From contig NZ_SBIV01000002.1 in NCBI RefSeq assembly GCF_004765795.1, forward strand, positions 496,001-560,000: a stretch of 64,000 nt of DNA, read 5' to 3'. This DNA is from Halorussus marinus. Lineage in GTDB: Archaea; Halobacteriota; Halobacteria; Halobacteriales; Haladaptataceae. A program made the translations under genes and the position numbers. Of the stretch, positions 17,165 to 25,062 are shown piece by piece (within the stretch, counting starts at the first letter, position 1; every line of letters begins with the position of its first letter). The notes beneath the pieces are model-generated. The model was given only the letters and a program-made list of their open reading frames with translations. It ran no database searches and had not been told where the DNA came from.

Positions 17165-17590
17165 CTACTCGTCGTCTTCGGTCGTCGTCTTGTCGAGTTC
17201 CTTCTCGCCCTCGTAGATCTCCGCGCCGTCCTGGACGACCTTCTCGGCGAGGACCGCACACTTCACCCGCATCGGGCTGATGTCGACCCCGAGCATGTCG
17301 ATGACGTCGTCGCGGTCCATCTCCCGCATCTCCGCGACGGACTTGCCGGCTAGCTCCTGAGAGAGCATGCTCGCGCTCGCCTGACTGATTGCACAGCCGT
17401 CCCCGCGGAAGGCGACGCGTTCGATCGTCTCCTCGTCGTCGTCGAGTTTCACGTCGATCGCGATCTCGTCGCCGCACATCGGGTTCTCGCCAGCGTGCGT
17501 GTAGGTCTTCTCGTCCAGTTCCCCGTAGTTTCGGGGGTTCTTGTAGTGGTCGAGAATCTGCTGGCGATACATGTCCGAGCCCATGCCCAT
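17165..17590 (-). CDS. sufU: SufU-type Fe-S cluster assembly scaffold
   Basis: A 141-residue NifU/IscU-like scaffold or sulfur acceptor. Three conserved cysteines are visible: PMCGDEI, GDGCAISQASASML and KCAVL. The insertion of about 18 residues between the second and third (ELAGKSVAEMREMDRDDV and onward) is typical of SufU rather than IscU. It should accept sulfur from SufS and pass it to cluster assembly. I chose the start MGMGSDMYRQQ; the frame opens nine codons earlier. sufS lies 1.35 kb upstream on the same strand with two unrelated genes between. A C-terminal acidic tail (TTTEDDE) is typical of halophiles. Confidence 0.9.
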   Translation of the reverse strand: MGMGSDMYRQQILDHYKNPRNYGELDEKTYTHAGENPMCGDEIAIDVKLDDDEETIERVAFRGDGCAISQASASMLSQELAGKSVAEMREMDRDDVIDMLGVDISPMRVKCAVLAEKVVQDGAEIYEGEKELDKTTTEDDE

Positions 17591-17717
17591 TGTTGAACGC
17601 AAATAGGCGCGTGCCACCTAAAAGCCTACCGCACACCCTGTTGTCGAGGAGGCCCACAGGAGCACCTCCGTCGCGGAACAACACACAGGTGCGTGCGGTC
17701 TCCGCGACCACAGCGCG

Positions 17718-17756
17718 CCGCAACTGTACCGCGCCACACCGCAACTGTACCGCGCC
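17718..17756. repeat. Pair of 18-bp direct repeats
   Basis: CCGCAACTGTACCGCGCC occurs at 17718-17735 and, identically, at 17739-17756, with 3 bases between. A related ACCGCGACAGTTCAGG follows. The repeats sit in the 185-base gap between sufU and the CopD-like gene, just past the latter's stop codon. No gene is seen there. Confidence 0.75.
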
Positions 17757-17775
17757 GCGACCGCACCGCGACAGT

Positions 17776-18222
17776 TCAGGCCACGTAGCCGATGACCGAG
17801 GCGTTCAGCACGAGCAGGGTCGCGACCAGCGCGTTCGTCCGGAACGCCATCTTGAGCCGGGTCGGGAGCGAGGAGACCCCGTCCGTGCGGGCGTTTCTGG
17901 TCTCCCACCACGCCCACAGGCTCGTCAGTCCGAACACGCCGTAGAGAGTCATCATCGCGATCAGGGCGGTGCCGCGGGTCCCCTCGGGGAGGCTGTTGTC
18001 GTAGAGCACCCACAGCGCCGCGCCGCCCGACCCGCCCATCACCACGATCCCGCCGACCGCGAACCACTTCAGCGAGTCGAGCACGTCTAGGGCGAACTCG
18101 GGGGCGTCGTGTCGGTCGGCCGCCGGCACGACGAGCATCGACGTGACCAGATAGCCCCCGGCCCAGAGGACGGCCATCAGTGTGTGCGAACCCATCACCG
18201 CCGCGAGCGTCCAGTTCACCAT
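17776..18222 (-). CDS. CopD-like integral membrane protein
   Basis: A 148-residue protein with four predicted membrane helices (about residues 5-28, 50-72, 80-101 and 125-146). The motif MAVLWAGGYLVTSMLVVPA in helix 1 and the overall helix pattern resemble CopD/DUF2269-type membrane proteins. Metal transport is not proven for this group. It lies between the HD gene and sufU on one strand, so it may be co-transcribed with the Suf genes. The start ATG at 18222 directly precedes the first helix. An AT-rich CCGATAAAAG element stands upstream. Confidence 0.7.
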   Translation of the reverse strand: MVNWTLAAVMGSHTLMAVLWAGGYLVTSMLVVPAADRHDAPEFALDVLDSLKWFAVGGIVVMGGSGGAALWVLYDNSLPEGTRGTALIAMMTLYGVFGLTSLWAWWETRNARTDGVSSLPTRLKMAFRTNALVATLLVLNASVIGYVA

Positions 18223-18275
18223 ATCGGTGTCGTCGCACCAATCCGATAAAAGACGGGCGATTTCGGGTCGAGCGA

Positions 18276-18902
18276 TCAGGCGTCGCCGGCGACCTCCCGC
18301 TCGAACCGATCGAGGAAAGCGACCACGAACGCCTGACGTTCGTCGGCGAGCGCCCGGCCGGCGTCGGTGTACATCCGATCGGGGAGCGTCAATATCTTCT
18401 TGTGGAAGTGGTTGAACTGCGTCGCTCCGGCGGCGGTGTCGTCGTCCTCCGGGGGCAGTTCGGGGTCGTGTATCGGCTGTCCGAGTTCGCCGCCGTAGGT
18501 GAAACACCGCGCGACGCCGACCGCCCCGAGCGCGTCGAGGTTGTCGGCGTCACAGAGCAGTTCGGCCTCCCGCGTGCGGGGGTCCACGTCGTTCGAGTAG
18601 CGGTGAGCGCGGATGCAGTGGGCGACGGCGTCGACGGTCTCGGAGTCGGCCCCGAGGTCCGAGAGGATGCCGGCGGCCTCGCGTGCGCCCCACTCGGCGT
18701 GGTCGTCGATCTCGCCGCGATCCTCGCGCCCGCGGCCGACGTCGTGGAGCCAGACGGCGGCGAACAGGACCGTCTCGTCGACGTCGTACTCGCCGGCCAG
18801 CGTCTCGGCCAGTCGGGCGACCCGACGGACGTGGTGCCAGTCGTGGGCGGGCGCGACGCGCTGGAAGTACGGACGAGCGCGCTCGCGGACTTCGTCTAAC
18901 AT
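18276..18902 (-). CDS. HD-domain metal-dependent phosphohydrolase
   Basis: A 208-residue HD-superfamily hydrolase of the YedJ/PgpH-like short type. The metal ligands are visible as H in APAHDWHHVRRV, the HD pair in VWLHDVGRG, HCIRAHRYS, and the final Asp in LCDADNLDALG. It likely cleaves phosphate from nucleotides or other small phosphates. Its position between sufS (43 bases upstream) and the CopD-like gene, all on the minus strand, suggests co-transcription, but no functional tie to Fe-S assembly is established. Confidence 0.87.
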   Translation of the reverse strand: MLDEVRERARPYFQRVAPAHDWHHVRRVARLAETLAGEYDVDETVLFAAVWLHDVGRGREDRGEIDDHAEWGAREAAGILSDLGADSETVDAVAHCIRAHRYSNDVDPRTREAELLCDADNLDALGAVGVARCFTYGGELGQPIHDPELPPEDDDTAAGATQFNHFHKKILTLPDRMYTDAGRALADERQAFVVAFLDRFEREVAGDA

Positions 18903-18944
18903 GGGAGAGCGGACGGCGCCGAGAGATGAAAAAGAATCGAAACG

Positions 18945-20192
18945 TCAGGCGAACAGCTGGCGGGCGTCGTCGACCGCCTCGAGCAAGGCGTCGATCTCGT
19001 CGGTCGTGTTGTAGACGTAGAACGACGCGCGGGCCGACGCCGCGACCCCGAGTTTGTCGTGGAGCGGCTGGGTGCAGTGGTCGCCCGCCCGGATGGCGAC
19101 GCCGTGGTCGTTCATGATCGAGGCGAGGTCGTGGGCGTGGACGCCGTCGAGGTTGAACGCGACCAGCCCGCCGCGATCGGTGGGCTCGGTGGGGCCGTAG
19201 ATCTCGATGTCGTCGAACTCGGCCATCCGGTCGAGGGCGTACTCCGCGAGTCGCTCCTCGTGGCGCTGGACCGACTCCATCCCGAGTTCTTCGAGGTACT
19301 CGATCGCCTCGGCGAGCCCGACGGCTTGTGCGATGTTCGGCGTGCCGGCTTCGAACTTCCACGGCAGGTCGTTCCACGTCGTCTCCTCGAAGGTGACCTT
19401 CCGGATCATGTCGCCGCCGTAGAGGTACGGCTCCATCTCTTCGAGGAGCTCCTGTTTGCCGTAGAGGACCCCGATACCGGTCGGCCCGGCCATCTTGTGG
19501 CCCGAGAAGGCGTAGAAGTCCGCGCCGAGGTCGTTCACGTCGACCGGCCGGGTCGGCACCGCCTGCGCGCCGTCGAGGAAGGCGTAGGCGCCGTGGTCGT
19601 GGGCGAGGTCGACGAGGTCGGCGGCCGGGTTGACCGTCCCGAGCGTGTTCGAGACGTGGACGACGCTGAGCATCTCGGTGTCGTCGGTGACGAGTTCGGC
19701 CGCGGCGTCCATGTCGAGGCGCCCGTCGTCGGTGACCGGGATGAACTTCACGTCGGCGCCGGTCTTCTCGCCGATCTGTTGCCAGGTCACCAGCGAGGCG
19801 TGGTGTTCCATCTCGGTCAGCACCACCTCGTCGCCGGGACCGAGTTCGTTCAGCCCCCACGCGTAGGCCACGAGGTTCTCGGCCTCGGTGGTGTTTTTGG
19901 TGAAGACGATCTCCTCGCGGCCGTCGGCGCCGACGAACTCGGCGACCGCGTCGTGGGCCTCCTCGTAGGCGATGGAGGCCTCCTGGCTCAACTGGTGGAT
20001 CCCCCGGTGGACGTTGGCGTTGTACGTCCGGTAGTAGTCGGCGATGGCGTCGATGACCCGGTCGGGCTTCTGGGTCGTCGCGCCGTTGTCGAGGTAGACG
20101 AGCGGCTGGCCGTCCCCGACCTCGCGATCCAGAATCGGGAACTCCTCGCGTATGCGCTCGACGTCGAGCGCGTCCGATTGGTGCAGTCCCAT
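18945..20192 (-). CDS. sufS: Cysteine desulfurase SufS
   Basis: A 415-residue class V PLP enzyme that takes sulfur from cysteine for Fe-S cluster assembly. It shows YLDNGATTQKP near residue 33, EHHASLVTWQQI, FLDGAQAVPTRPVD, the PLP lysine in FSGHKMAGPTGIG, and the active-site cysteine in RAGDHCTQPLHDKLG. The short loop around that Cys marks group II (SufS) enzymes, which act with SufU or SufE. SufU at 17165-17590 is the obvious partner. The ATG at 20192 is preceded by a GGATTTAGG stretch that may contain its TATA box. Confidence 0.95.
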   Translation of the reverse strand: MGLHQSDALDVERIREEFPILDREVGDGQPLVYLDNGATTQKPDRVIDAIADYYRTYNANVHRGIHQLSQEASIAYEEAHDAVAEFVGADGREEIVFTKNTTEAENLVAYAWGLNELGPGDEVVLTEMEHHASLVTWQQIGEKTGADVKFIPVTDDGRLDMDAAAELVTDDTEMLSVVHVSNTLGTVNPAADLVDLAHDHGAYAFLDGAQAVPTRPVDVNDLGADFYAFSGHKMAGPTGIGVLYGKQELLEEMEPYLYGGDMIRKVTFEETTWNDLPWKFEAGTPNIAQAVGLAEAIEYLEELGMESVQRHEERLAEYALDRMAEFDDIEIYGPTEPTDRGGLVAFNLDGVHAHDLASIMNDHGVAIRAGDHCTQPLHDKLGVAASARASFYVYNTTDEIDALLEAVDDARQLFA

Positions 20193-20257
20193 TGTCCGGA
20201 TTTAGGGATTGGAGCAAGAACATTCCTTCGGTCCCGGCGACGGTCCGTAACCGCTCG

Positions 20258-20325
20258 CGGTTACGTCGGCGCGCGACGGGGCCGGCGACCGGTTACGTCA
20301 GTGGGACCGGGCCACCGGTTAAGTC
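20258..20325. promoter_or_regulatory. Three copies of a CGGTTA(C/A)GTC 10-mer
   Basis: Copies lie at 20258-20267, 20290-20299 and 20316-20325 in the divergent gap between sufS and a small membrane protein gene. The first forms a hairpin with GTAACCG just upstream. The third contains a GGTTAAG that is placed right to be the TATA box of the gene at 20347. The spacing of 32 and 26 bases suggests protein binding on one DNA face, which is inference. Confidence 0.45.
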
Positions 20326-20346
20326 GCTGGCGTCCGTTTCGGGCGT

Positions 20347-20529
20347 ATGGTCTCGAAGCGACGACTCGGCGCGAGCCTGCTTCTGGTCGGGCTCGCGTTC
20401 GTCGGGGCGTTCCACGCGGTGCTGGCCGTGGCGTACGACACGGGACTGGCGTCGGTCGGCGCCGGGCTCGCCGGACTCTCGGTGCTGACGCTGGTCGTCG
20501 TGAACCTCCCGACGCTCGGCGACGGGTGA
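20347..20529 (+). CDS. Small two-helix membrane protein
   Basis: A 60-residue protein with basic residues MVSKRR at the N-terminus and two hydrophobic helices (about residues 8-29 and 35-53) separated by AYDTGLASVG. The start is supported by a GGTTAAG element about 27 bases upstream. No family is recognised. It converges with the DUF424 gene, 10 bases apart. Confidence 0.6.
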   Translation: MVSKRRLGASLLLVGLAFVGAFHAVLAVAYDTGLASVGAGLAGLSVLTLVVVNLPTLGDG

Positions 20530-20539
20530 CCACCGCCGG

Positions 20540-20830
20540 CTACATCCTCAGAAACTGCGCGTGGCGGGTCGAGTCGACATCGAGGACGTTCGCCTCGTCG
20601 ACGAACCCCTCTCGGATCGCCAGTTCGACCGCCTCGCGGCCGACGATGTTGGCGACCGACGCCCGGGCGAGGCTCTCGATAACCGCCTGTTCGTCGACCT
20701 CCTCGCCGCCGTAGAACTCCTCGGTGACGGTGAGCGACACCGCCCCGTCCTCGAAGGTCTCTCCGAGCACGTCGTCGTCACAGACCGCCACGAGCAGTCC
20801 CTCGTCGGTCGATCGCTCCGCGAGTATCAT
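20540..20830 (-). CDS. DUF424 family protein
   Basis: A 96-residue protein of the archaeal DUF424 family. The typical segments are CDDDVLGETFEDG near the N-terminus, VTEEFYGGEEVDE, and ASVANIVGREAVELAIREGFV, where families place a conserved Asn-Gly/Val-x-Gly turn. Function is unknown; conservation across archaea suggests a core role, possibly in translation. The start codon overlaps the stop of the upstream TPR gene by four bases (ATGA), indicating translational coupling. Confidence 0.85.
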   Translation of the reverse strand: MILAERSTDEGLLVAVCDDDVLGETFEDGAVSLTVTEEFYGGEEVDEQAVIESLARASVANIVGREAVELAIREGFVDEANVLDVDSTRHAQFLRM

Positions 20831-21570
20831 CGGTCCCGTTCGTTCTCGATGAGCTCCTGCTCGGCGCGCTCGCGCATCTCCTCGGCTTCCTCGGCGATCT
20901 CCTCGGCCTCGTCGTACTGGCCGAGCTCTTCGAGCGCGCGGGCCTTCTCGTCGAGGATCTCCGAGTTCCGGAGCCCGAGCCGGATGGCGTTTTCGAGGCT
21001 GTTGAGCGCGTCCTCCGCGAGGCCGCGTTCGAGCAGGAAAAAGCCGCGGTTGTACCACGCTTCGGCGAATCGCTCGTCGATCTCGACCGCCCGTTCGGCG
21101 TGTTCGAGCGCCTGCTCGCTCCGGCCCGACTCCCAGAGCGCGAACGCGAGGTTGGTCTCGGCGGTGGCGGCGTGCTCGCTGTCCTCGTCGATGTGGATCG
21201 CCTCGCGGTAGGCGCCGATGGCCTCGTCCCACTCGTCGAGTTCGGCGTGGGCCGCGCCCTTGTTCGTCCAGGCCTCCTGTTCGAGCCGGCTGTCGTCGGG
21301 GGCGTACTGGGCGGCGCGCTCGAAGGTGTCGGCGGCCTGTTCGTAGCGGTTGATCCGCATGTAGTTCAGCCCGACGTCGACCAGTTCGTCGACGTCGATG
21401 TCGTCGTTCGAGACGTTGTGCTGGTCGAGGAGATCGGTGACCACCCGGGAGTCGACGGGGTCGACCTTGTCGGGGTCGACGTCGAGTTCGGGCGGATCGA
21501 GGTCGAACGCCTCGTAGGGGTCGCCGAAGTCCTCGCCCTCCGAGAAGTCGTGGTCCTCTGGGTCGCTCAT
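20827..21570 (-). CDS. Tetratricopeptide repeat protein
   Basis: A 247-residue acidic protein with about four TPR units from residue ~65 to 230 (for example [56 protein letters not shown]). A disordered acidic N-terminus precedes them and a charged coiled C-terminus follows. TPRs bind protein partners, and none is evident here. I chose the ATG giving [15 protein letters not shown]; the frame opens 20 codons earlier at a weak start. It is in an operon with DUF424 through a 4-base overlap and is divergent from thpR. Confidence 0.85.
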   Translation of the reverse strand: MSDPEDHDFSEGEDFGDPYEAFDLDPPELDVDPDKVDPVDSRVVTDLLDQHNVSNDDIDVDELVDVGLNYMRINRYEQAADTFERAAQYAPDDSRLEQEAWTNKGAAHAELDEWDEAIGAYREAIHIDEDSEHAATAETNLAFALWESGRSEQALEHAERAVEIDERFAEAWYNRGFFLLERGLAEDALNSLENAIRLGLRNSEILDEKARALEELGQYDEAEEIAEEAEEMRERAEQELIENERDR

Positions 21571-21660
21571 GTGATTCGGATTGGCGTCGCGCGATGTTAA
21601 GGCCTGCGCCATCGGGATTCGCCCCCACATTCAAGCCCGTCTCCGACCAAGTGAGCCCCG

Positions 21661-22215
21661 ATGAGACTCTTCGTGAGCGTCGACCTGCCCGAGGACCTCG
21701 CCGACGAGGTCGCGCGCGTTCAGGACCGCCTCGCCCGCGCCTCTGGACTGGACCTCACCGACCCCGAGCAGGCCCACGTCACGCTCAAGTTCCTCGGCGA
21801 GGTGAACAAGGGACAGCTCCCCCGGGTGAAAAACGCCGTCCGGCGGGCGGTCACCGAGGCGGGGGTCGGCCCGTTCGAGGCCGCCTACGAGGGGCTCGGC
21901 GTGTTCCCCGGTCTCGGGTACATCAACGTCGTCTGGCTCGGCGTCGGCGAAGGCGGCGAGGAGCTGACCCGGCTCCACGAGGCCGTCGAGCGGGAGGTGA
22001 CTCGGCTCGGCTTCGACGCCGAGGACCGCGACTTCACGCCCCACGTCACCCTCGCGCGGATGAACCACGCCGGCGGCAAAGAACACGTCCAGGAGGTCGT
22101 CGAGACCCGCGAGCCGACCGTCGGGACCGCGACGGTCGAGGAGATCCGGCTCACCGAGAGCGTGCTGACCGACGACGGTCCGGAGTACGAGACGGTCGCG
22201 TCGTTCCCGCTGTAG
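21661..22215 (+). CDS. thpR: RNA 2',3'-cyclic phosphodiesterase
   Basis: A 184-residue 2H phosphoesterase of the ThpR/LigT type, which opens 2',3'-cyclic phosphate on RNA ends and can ligate tRNA halves in vitro. Both catalytic motifs are present: HVTLKFLGE near residue 40 and HVTLARMN near 129. The N-terminus [12 protein letters not shown] is typical. Since archaeal tRNA intron cleavage leaves 2',3'-cyclic phosphates, and the window carries an intron-containing tRNA, a role in tRNA end handling is possible. It is the first plus-strand gene before the ribosomal protein block. Confidence 0.92.
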   Translation: MRLFVSVDLPEDLADEVARVQDRLARASGLDLTDPEQAHVTLKFLGEVNKGQLPRVKNAVRRAVTEAGVGPFEAAYEGLGVFPGLGYINVVWLGVGEGGEELTRLHEAVEREVTRLGFDAEDRDFTPHVTLARMNHAGGKEHVQEVVETREPTVGTATVEEIRLTESVLTDDGPEYETVASFPL

Positions 22216-22263
22216 CCGGGATCGGGCGACGTTGCTCGGGCGTAGCGACACAAAGGAACAAGA

Positions 22264-22270
22264 TTTTAAG
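22264..22270 (+). promoter_or_regulatory. TATA box of the rpl39e-rpl31e-eif6 unit
   Basis: TTTTAAG centred about 29 bases before the rpl39e ATG, with a purine-rich AAGGAACAAGA upstream as a BRE. The spacing predicts a very short leader. Confidence 0.65.
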
Positions 22271-22295
22271 CCACGGCGGGGAAAGGTGGAGTACC

Positions 22296-22448
22296 ATGAG
22301 TAAGAAGTCGAAGGCGAAGAAAAAGCGCCTCTCGAAGCTCGACCGGCAGAACAGCCGCGTGCCCGCGTGGGTCATCATGAAGACCGACCGCGAGACGCAG
22401 CGCAACCCCAAGCGCCGGAACTGGCGGCGCAACGACACCGACGAATAA
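22296..22448 (+). CDS. rpl39e: Large-subunit ribosomal protein L39e
   Basis: A 50-residue, strongly basic protein starting [19 protein letters not shown] and ending [11 protein letters not shown]. It is the L39e protein that lines the ribosomal exit tunnel. It is shorter than usual gene-calling limits but unmistakable, and its basic composition stands out in this acidic proteome. Its TAA stop shares one base with the ATG of rpl31e. Confidence 0.95.
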   Translation: MSKKSKAKKKRLSKLDRQNSRVPAWVIMKTDRETQRNPKRRNWRRNDTDE

Positions 22449-22726
22449 TGAGCGCCAACGACTTCGAGGAGCGCGTCATCACCGTGCCGCTCCGCGACGC
22501 CAAGGCGGAGGCCAAGCACAAGCGCGCCGACAAGGCGATGTCGCTGGTCCGGGACCACCTCGCCCAGCACTTCAAGGTCGACGGCGAGGAGGTCCGGCTC
22601 GACCCCTCGATCAACGAGGCGGTCTGGTCGCGCGGTCGCAAAAAGCCCCCGAGCAAGCTCCGCGTGCGCGCCGCCCGATTCGAAGAAGAGGGCGAGACCA
22701 TCGTGGAAGCGGAACACGCCGAGTAG
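22448..22726 (+). CDS. rpl31e: Large-subunit ribosomal protein L31e
   Basis: A 92-residue L31e protein. [20 protein letters not shown] is followed by [16 protein letters not shown] and [18 protein letters not shown], all typical of the family; it sits near the tunnel exit of the large subunit. It overlaps rpl39e by one base (TAATG) and is followed after a 4-base gap by eif6, so all three are one transcription unit. Confidence 0.96.
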   Translation: MSANDFEERVITVPLRDAKAEAKHKRADKAMSLVRDHLAQHFKVDGEEVRLDPSINEAVWSRGRKKPPSKLRVRAARFEEEGETIVEAEHAE

Positions 22727-22730
22727 AGCT

Positions 22731-23396
22731 TTGCTTCGCGCCGCCTTTTTCGGGTCGTCGTACGTGGGTGTGTTCGCGCGCGCCACCGACGAGTACCTGC
22801 TGGTCCGTCCCGACCTCGACGACGACCTCGTCGACGACCTGGCCGAGGAGCTCGCGGTCGAGGCCCTCCCGACCACGGTCGGGGGCTCCTCGACGGTCGG
22901 CGCGCTCGCGGTCGGCAACGACGCCGGCCTGCTGGTCTCGAGCCGGGTCACCGACCGCGAACGTGACCGGATCGAGGACGCCGTCGACGCCCCCGTGACC
23001 GAACTGCCCGGGCGGATCAACGCCGCCGGCAACGTCGTCCTCGCGAACGACACCGGCGCGTACGTCCATCCAGACCTCCCCCGGGACGCCGTACAGGCGG
23101 TCAAAGACGCGCTCGACGTCGACGTCGAACGCGGCGAGCTCGCCGGGGTCCGGACGGTCGGCACCGCCGCGGTCGCCACCGATCGGGGCGTGCTGTGTCA
23201 CCCGAAGACGACCGACGAACAGCTCGACCGGCTGGAGGACGTGCTCGACGTGCCCGCCGACATCGGCACCATCAACTACGGCGCGCCGCTGGTCGGCTCG
23301 GGGCTGATCGCCAACGACGAGGGCTACGTCGTCGGGCAGGAGACCACGGGCCCCGAACTGGGCCGGATCGACCAGGCGCTCGACTACATCGAGTAA
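22731..23396 (+). CDS. eif6: Translation initiation factor aIF6
   Basis: A 221-residue ribosome anti-association factor that binds the large subunit and blocks joining of subunits. It has the five-fold pentein repeat pattern, with recurring [54 protein letters not shown] and [22 protein letters not shown] use a TTG start because [15 protein letters not shown] gives the length of N-terminus found in IF6 proteins, and no ATG is available nearby. It directly follows rpl31e. Downstream, rpl18a would be expected next, but an arsR-arsC pair is placed between. Confidence 0.93.
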   Translation: MLRAAFFGSSYVGVFARATDEYLLVRPDLDDDLVDDLAEELAVEALPTTVGGSSTVGALAVGNDAGLLVSSRVTDRERDRIEDAVDAPVTELPGRINAAGNVVLANDTGAYVHPDLPRDAVQAVKDALDVDVERGELAGVRTVGTAAVATDRGVLCHPKTTDEQLDRLEDVLDVPADIGTINYGAPLVGSGLIANDEGYVVGQETTGPELGRIDQALDYIE

Positions 23397-23495
23397 CACC
23401 GTCTTCTTCGCCGCGATTCGCGATCGTCGCGTGAGCCGAGCGTCCGAGCCGTCCGTCGGCACGTTTATCTGAACATCTGTGCAATCGACAACTCG

Positions 23496-23888
23496 ATGGC
23501 TCAAGCCAACGACCGGCTCAGGCGACTCGTCGCCGACGAGATCGAGAACTGCCGACCGGCCGACGTCGAGGCCCGGCTGGACGATCTGCGCGAACTCGAC
23601 GCGGCCGCCGACGACGCGGCCGTCCCCGAGCGCGTCCGGGTGCTGTCGGCGCTCGCCAGCGAGACCCGGTATCGGATCGTTGAACTGCTCGCGGCCGCCG
23701 ACTCGGAGCTCTGCGTCTGCGAGCTGACGCCCCTGCTCGACGTGAGCGACAGCGCCATCAGCCACGCGCTGTCGGAGCTGACAGACGCCGGGCTGGTCTC
23801 GCGCCGGAAGGAGGGCCGGTGGCGCTACTACCGCCCGACCGACCGGGCCGAGCGCCTCCTCGGCGCGCTCGCGGGGGACGGCGAATGA
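23496..23888 (+). CDS. arsR: ArsR-family transcription regulator
   Basis: A 130-residue winged-helix repressor of the ArsR/SmtB type. The helix-turn-helix region ELTPLLDVSDSAISHALSEL lies near residues 75-95, followed by the wing RRKEGRWRYYRP. The ELCVCEL motif just before it is the classical metalloid-binding site of ArsR repressors. It should release DNA on binding arsenite or antimonite. It overlaps arsC by four bases. A TTTATCT TATA-like box lies about 28 bases before the ATG, where autoregulation would act. Confidence 0.9.
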   Translation: MAQANDRLRRLVADEIENCRPADVEARLDDLRELDAAADDAAVPERVRVLSALASETRYRIVELLAAADSELCVCELTPLLDVSDSAISHALSELTDAGLVSRRKEGRWRYYRPTDRAERLLGALAGDGE

Positions 23889-24325
23889 CCGACGCGGTCC
23901 GAGTCGGCTTCGTCTGCGTCCAGAACGCGGGCCGAAGCCAGATGGCGACAGCGTTCGCCGAGCGCGAGCGCGAGCGCCGGGGCGCCGAGTGGGTCGAGAT
24001 CGTCACCGGCGGCACGGACCCGGCCGACCGCGTCCACGAGGCGGTCGTCGATACCATGCGGGAGGTCGGCGTCGATCTCGCCGACAGGACCCCGCGGGAG
24101 GTGAGCCGCGAGGAGCTGGCCGCCTGCGACTACGTCGTCACGATGGGGTGTTCGGCGAGCGACGTCTGCCCCGCGACGTGGTCGGGCGAGAACCGCGACT
24201 GGGGGCTCGACGATCCCGACGGCCGGGACCCCGAGGCGGTCCGGGCGATCCGAGACGAGATCGAGACGCGGGTCGGGGCGCTGTTCGACGAACTCGAACG
24301 CGAGCGCGAGCCGGCCGACGCGTAG
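23885..24325 (+). CDS. arsC: Arsenate reductase, LMW phosphatase type
   Basis: A 146-residue protein of the low-molecular-weight phosphatase-like arsenate reductase family. The phosphate loop is VCVQNAGRSQM (CX5R, residues 10-19). Further cysteines in AACDYVVTMGCSASDVCP match the redox Cys pair of thioredoxin-coupled ArsC, and the Asp in the WGLDDPDGRDP loop is the general acid. It reduces arsenate to arsenite. The ATG overlaps the arsR stop (ATGA), so the pair is one unit. No arsenite efflux gene is seen here. Confidence 0.88.
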   Translation: MTDAVRVGFVCVQNAGRSQMATAFAERERERRGAEWVEIVTGGTDPADRVHEAVVDTMREVGVDLADRTPREVSREELAACDYVVTMGCSASDVCPATWSGENRDWGLDDPDGRDPEAVRAIRDEIETRVGALFDELEREREPADA

Positions 24326-24418
24326 CGGCGCCCGCCGACGGGACGCGGGGGCCGAACTCCCGGCCAGCGCCGTACCCGAGTAGGAAGATTCTTCCCTGCG
24401 GGTACCCCACGTCAGGGC

Positions 24419-24595
24419 ATGAGTGAGTTTACTGTTCGCGGTCGCTTCCAAGCCCGAGACGGGTGGCAGGAGTTCGAGACCAGCGTCGACGCCGACAACG
24501 AAGACGTCGCGCGCGAGCGCACCTACGCCGAGTTCGGCAGCCAGCACGGCGTGAAACGGACCCAGCTCGAAGTCTCGGAGGTCGAAGGCCAATGA
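24419..24595 (+). CDS. rpl18a: Large-subunit ribosomal protein L18a (LX)
   Basis: A 58-residue protein starting MSEFTVRGRFQARDGWQEFE and ending GVKRTQLEVSEVEGQ. It matches the archaeal L18Ae/LX ribosomal protein, including the RTYAEFGSQHG segment. It is too short for most ORF filters. Its TGA stop overlaps the pfdA start by four bases (ATGA). Its promoter lies after arsC: the palindrome GGAAGATTCTTCC (24383-24395) sits about where a TATA box is expected. Confidence 0.93.
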   Translation: MSEFTVRGRFQARDGWQEFETSVDADNEDVARERTYAEFGSQHGVKRTQLEVSEVEGQ

Positions 24596-25056
24596 TGGGC
24601 GGCGGCGGCGGGAACCCCGAACTGCAGGAGCTGTCCCAGCAACTTCAGGAGCTCGAACAGCACAAAGAGGAGCTCGAAGCCGAGATCGAAGAGCTCGAAG
24701 CCGAGAAGACCGAGATCGACGACGCGATCGACACGCTCGGCGCGCTCGACACCGGCTCGGTCGTGCAGGTGCCCCTCGGCGGCGGCGCGCACGTCCACGC
24801 CGAAGTCCAGGACCTCGACGAGGTCGTCGTCGAACTCGGCGGCGGCTTTGCGGCCGAGCGCGCGGAGGACGACGCGGTCGACACCCTCGAAACGAAACAG
24901 GAAACCCTCGACGACCGCATCGACGAGCTCGAAGACGAGGTCGACGAGGTCGACGAGGAGAGCTCCAAGCTGGAGGAGAAGGCCCAGCAGCTCCAACAAC
25001 AGCAGATGCAACAGCAGATGCAGCAGATGCAGGGGCAGGGCGACGACGACGAGTAA
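24592..25056 (+). CDS. pfdA: Prefoldin subunit alpha
   Basis: A 154-residue chaperone subunit. Two long coiled coils (about residues 8-45 and 95-140) flank the hairpin core TGSVVQVPLGGGAHVHAEV, the layout of prefoldin alpha, which forms a jellyfish-shaped hexamer with beta subunits and hands unfolded proteins to the thermosome. The start overlaps rpl18a; the second ATG one codon on is an alternative. The C-terminus is a Gln/Met-rich repeat (LQQQQMQQQMQQMQ). ftsY begins six bases after the stop. Confidence 0.95.
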   Translation: MMGGGGGNPELQELSQQLQELEQHKEELEAEIEELEAEKTEIDDAIDTLGALDTGSVVQVPLGGGAHVHAEVQDLDEVVVELGGGFAAERAEDDAVDTLETKQETLDDRIDELEDEVDEVDEESSKLEEKAQQLQQQQMQQQMQQMQGQGDDDE

Positions 25057-25062
25057 TCGGCG

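Noticed and set aside
23496-24325. arsRC as part of a mobile island
   Set aside because: There is no integrase, transposase or flanking repeat, and composition looks like the neighbours; only an insertion relative to the usual gene order is supported.
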